A stretch of DNA of 64,000 nucleotides from Streptacidiphilus jeojiense. Lineage in GTDB: Bacteria; Actinomycetota; Actinomycetes; Streptomycetales; Streptomycetaceae. Below, in pieces: positions 61,537-64,000 of this stretch (within the stretch, counting starts at the first letter, position 1; the number at the start of each line of letters is the position of its first letter). The stretch covers positions 113,915 to 177,914 of the forward strand of contig NZ_JOEH01000015.1 of NCBI RefSeq assembly GCF_000719095.1, read 5' to 3'. The position numbers and the translations under genes are program-made. The notes under the pieces were generated by a model. It saw only the letters and a list, made by a program, of their open reading frames with translations, was not told where the DNA came from and made no database searches.

Positions 61537-62145
61537 TCAGCGTCGGCGGTGGTTGAGTATCCCGACAAGAGTGGCAAAGTCGGCGGCGCCCGCCGGATCA
61601 TCCGCGTAGCGGGTGGTCTGGAGGGGGCCGACCTCGGAAAGGACGATGTCCTCCCGGGCCAGGACGTGGACCAAGGCCAACAGGGCGGCACGGGCGTTGC
61701 CGTCGGCGAAGGGGTGGAAGAACGCCACGTCGAGGTACACCCGGGCCGCGCGGGCCGCCAGCGGGATGTCCGGGTCGGTCGCCTCGTCCAGGCAGGATGC
61801 GAAGTCGGCCCGGGTACCCGGGGTGAGGGCATAGCGCTCGCGGCCAGCCTTCGCATAGGCGTCGCTCGCGCGGAACGGTGCCTCGGTGGCGCCGAGGACC
61901 TCACGCTGCCAGCTCGCCAGCAGGGCGAAGGTCAGCGGGGCTCGGCGTGCGGCATCGGCCCGGGCCAGGGCGTGGCCAGCGAGCAGACGCTCGGCACGAA
62001 CGGGGTCGCGCCGGTGCACCGGCCCTTCGCACCAAGCCCGGAACCCGTCGCTCGACGGCGCAACCCGCCGTAGGACGGGTGCGTGTTGCCAGTCGGCCTC
62101 ACGGCGCACGCCCAGCCAGACCGAAAGGCTGTCAGTAGCGGTCAT
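61537..62145 (-). CDS. Fic/DOC family protein
   Basis: 202 aa from the ATG at 62145, inside the end of the upstream gene (14-base overlap). The Fic motif is HPFADGNARAALLAL (canonical HPFx[DE]GNGR with Gly replaced by Ala), preceded by RAARVYLDVAFF. Fic enzymes add AMP or other nucleotides to proteins and often act as toxins. No inhibitory [ST]xxxE[GN] helix is visible in it. Confidence 0.82.
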   Translation of the reverse strand: MTATDSLSVWLGVRREADWQHAPVLRRVAPSSDGFRAWCEGPVHRRDPVRAERLLAGHALARADAARRAPLTFALLASWQREVLGATEAPFRASDAYAKAGRERYALTPGTRADFASCLDEATDPDIPLAARAARVYLDVAFFHPFADGNARAALLALVHVLAREDIVLSEVGPLQTTRYADDPAGAADFATLVGILNHRRR

Positions 62146-62854
62146 GAAGATCCTCCAGTGCCGCTCTGTCGCGGTGGTCCTGGTAGGGAGCGTGGCCGGT
62201 GAGGCCGACAGCGAGGTCCTCACCGACGGAGTCGATCAGTGTCCTTTCAGGAGTGACCCAGCTCTTGAACCGGCCGCCGATCGCGCCCTCCACTGCGCGC
62301 TCCGCTTCGGCTTGGTCCATGCCAGTGGCGGCGAGGAACCAGCCCAGAATTATCGAGGCCTGCCCCTGCCAACCACCCTCCGCTCCCGAGTCCAGCGCGT
62401 ATGTCACCAGTCGGACGCAGGCCCGCTCCAGATACCAGCTGCGGTCCTCGGGGGATGCGTCCGGCGGCGGCGCCAGTTCGGCAAATCGCTGAGCCGTCCG
62501 TTTCAACCACTCCCGCCACTCCAACAGAGCGGCTACCACGCGTGCCGCGGTCTCATCAGGGGTCGTCACCGAGCTTGGACCACCACCCCAGCTGCCGATG
62601 GGCCCGCCGTCGTAGTAGCGCCAGCTCCATCCCCAGGCCCAGCTGCCGTAGCGCTCTCGGATGATCGCGTCCACCTGACTGGCACACCAACGCTCGCCCT
62701 GCCACCAGCCGGCCATACCGGAGAGCACATGCGGCACCCACTCGCGGACCAGCGAGCGGAGGTGGGCGTCCTCGTCCTGGTCCCAGGCAAACGGGTGGCG
62801 GGCCGGATCGAGTTCATCCCAGTTCCGAATGCCTGAGGCGGTGATGCGGGGCAC
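62132..62854 (-). CDS. Hypothetical protein coupled to the Fic gene
   Basis: 240 aa from a GTG at 62854 (GGGG upstream); a TTG at 62875 is the alternative. Trp-rich (WAWGWSWRYYDGGPIGSWGG) with acidic and Arg-rich helices, no signal peptide. It overlaps the Fic start by 14 bases, so the pair is co-translated. It could be the Fic partner or antitoxin, but I do not recognise the family. Confidence 0.65.
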   Translation of the reverse strand: MPRITASGIRNWDELDPARHPFAWDQDEDAHLRSLVREWVPHVLSGMAGWWQGERWCASQVDAIIRERYGSWAWGWSWRYYDGGPIGSWGGGPSSVTTPDETAARVVAALLEWREWLKRTAQRFAELAPPPDASPEDRSWYLERACVRLVTYALDSGAEGGWQGQASIILGWFLAATGMDQAEAERAVEGAIGGRFKSWVTPERTLIDSVGEDLAVGLTGHAPYQDHRDRAALEDLHDRY

Positions 62855-62875
62855 ACGGTTCCCCGGAAAGGGCAA

Positions 62876-63319
62876 GGTGTCACGGTTGTACGTCAGCGCT
62901 GGTCACTCTTTCCGTCCTAGGTGATCGACCCACCAGTCTCGGCTCGAAGTCCCCGCACCGCGAACGGTTTTCCGAACGGCCCCGCGCCCCCGCCGGGGTG
63001 GCTGCCTCGAGTCCCTGCCCGGGACACACCGCGTCATCGTGGGCGGGCTGTTGGTGCGCATCGGCTTCACCGCCAAGCACGGCGCTGAGCCCAGGCTGGC
63101 GCATGCGCAGCACGCGCGCACGGAACGTGCGCAGGATGCGCCGTCGTGCAGGGTGCGGGGTGCCGCTGAGCGGTTTTCCTCCCGCGTGTCGACCTCCGCG
63201 AAGGAACCAACGAGCCCGCTGGTGAAAGTCCAAGGCTGGGCGAGTGCGGACCCGTTCTCGTACTCCAGACCCCTCACCTTGGAGTTGAACATGTTCAAAA
63301 CCTGGTCCATGATGGCGCC
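62876..63319. other. 444-base stretch without a supported gene
   Basis: No frame looks coding. The only clear element is a perfect 14-bp palindrome TTGAACATGTTCAA at 63285-63298, 21 bases before the membrane-protein start, where it could act as an operator. Confidence 0.4.
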
Positions 63320-63865
63320 ATGACCGAGGGGGAGCGGCTGCGCCGCGCAAGAATCTGGATTGTGGTGTTCATGGTCGGCCTGGTACTCGCCGGGCTTACG
63401 GCCTTTCCGCTGGTGACCGAGTCGCGCTGGCTGGTGTGGTGGGCAACGGACCGCGGGTCGCCACTGGCCGGCGCAGCCGCACATCTGCCGTCGGCCGTCG
63501 TCTGGATCCAGCAGGTGCACCAGGGCCTCGTGGAGACCTCGGCCAAGTATCCGTTCCTGGCCTACGGGACCGACTGGCTGGCCTTCGCCCATCTGACCAT
63601 CGCCGTCGCCTTCCTCGGACCGCTGCGTGATCCGATCCGCAACATCTGGGTGCTGGACTTTGGGCTGATCGCCTGCGTCGGCATCGTCCCGCTCGCACTG
63701 GTCTGCGGGCCACTGCGCGGCCTGCCACTCTGGTGGCTGCCGATCGACATCTCCTTCGGGCTCTTCGGCGCAATCCCTCTGTGGCTCGCCCGCCGCCACA
63801 TCAAAGCCGTCGAGTACGGACGCACGGACAGCACTCCCAACGCCCAGGTGACAGCACCCGCCTAG
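63320..63865 (+). CDS. Integral membrane protein, about four membrane segments
   Basis: 181 aa, ATG 63320. Hydrophobic segments IWIVVFMVGLVLAGLTAFPL, YGTDWLAFAHLTIAVAFLG, IWVLDFGLIACVGIVPLALV and LPIDISFGLFGAIPLWLA. No known motif; the paired GLTAFPL and WLAFAHL stretches recur in uncharacterised actinobacterial membrane proteins. A palindrome just upstream may control it. Confidence 0.72.
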   Translation: MTEGERLRRARIWIVVFMVGLVLAGLTAFPLVTESRWLVWWATDRGSPLAGAAAHLPSAVVWIQQVHQGLVETSAKYPFLAYGTDWLAFAHLTIAVAFLGPLRDPIRNIWVLDFGLIACVGIVPLALVCGPLRGLPLWWLPIDISFGLFGAIPLWLARRHIKAVEYGRTDSTPNAQVTAPA

Positions 63866-63884
63866 ATGATCTATTCCAAGGGGC

Positions 63885-64000
63885 TCAGTGGTCATACGCA
63901 ATCAGAGCGCGCATGACTGGCTGGTCGGTGTGGTCGTTGTGCCAGATGGCGGCGGTCAGGGCGAGGATGCGTTGCAGAACGCGGACGGCCACGCCGCCAG
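63885..64000 (-). mobile_element. 3' end of an insertion-sequence transposase (cut by window edge)
   Basis: The minus strand encodes GGVAVRVLQRILALTAAIWH and then a short tail ending RALIAYDH before the stop. This C terminus matches, from memory, the end of streptomycete IS982-type transposases. The rest and the inverted repeat of the element are outside the window or not recognised. Confidence 0.6.

Noticed and set aside
63285..63298. LexA/SOS box at the TTGAACATGTTCAA palindrome
   Set aside because: The GAAC and GTTC halves are two bases apart, whereas actinobacterial LexA boxes have four.

Overview
The window reads as a chromosomal stretch of a high-GC actinomycete, most likely Streptomycetaceae (Streptomyces, Kitasatospora or Streptacidiphilus). 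Evidence: very GC-rich codon use, many GTG/TTG starts, ATGA-type translational coupling, several large LuxR-family (LAL) regulators, an AfsR/SARP regulator, rare in-frame TTA codons confined (as far as I saw) to regulators, class III lanthipeptide genes and secreted polymer-degrading enzymes. I saw no rRNA, tRNA or CRISPR.

1-34.6 kb is a dense RiPP (ribosomal peptide) region. It opens with the 3' end of a LanKC synthetase and its 34-aa precursor, then two convergent LAL regulators (1.7-7.4 kb). A minus-strand operon (14.2 to 7.6 kb) encodes a radical SAM enzyme, a heme-oxygenase-like di-iron protein, a 65-aa protein, a cyclase/AAA/TPR signalling protein, a cytoplasmic subtilisin and a GAF protein. 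From 14.5 to 28.5 kb lies a second, unfamiliar system: five small peptides sharing a Cys-x-[VIL]-[FYVL] motif at a 28-residue period (one is a four-motif tandem array), a radical SAM/SPASM-like enzyme, a glycosyltransferase, a methyltransferase, MFS transporters and two class III LanKC synthetases with a precursor, all closely packed. A SARP regulator, two near-identical class III precursors facing each other, a third LAL regulator and an ArsR-like regulator end the region (28.6-34.6 kb). Six copies of one ~48-bp promoter box precede the precursors of both peptide types and one transporter, so the whole region looks like one regulon.

35.2-42.2 kb holds a secreted small protein, a DUF5819 protein and an HTTM membrane protein (resembling an SdpC/SdpA/SdpB-type peptide toxin system), then an M23 peptidase, an S53 peptidase and a CrtI-type oxidoreductase. 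42.3-46.6 kb has a hypothetical gene, a DUF427 protein, an FHA-FAD monooxygenase fusion and a Uma2/XRE pair. 46.9-55.9 kb is a carbohydrate/polymer degradation stretch: a secreted tannase-like hydrolase, a GH19 chitinase with a DasR-like site, an ECF sigma/anti-sigma-like pair, and a GH92 alpha-mannosidase with a LacI-type operator. 56.1-64 kb is mixed: ThpR, a SnoaL-like secreted protein with a divergent TetR regulator and three matching operators, a Ser/Thr kinase, a sigma factor with two related exported proteins, a Fic protein, a membrane protein, and the 3' end of an insertion-sequence transposase at the edge.

All assignments are from reading the sequence and memory of families; no database search was run.
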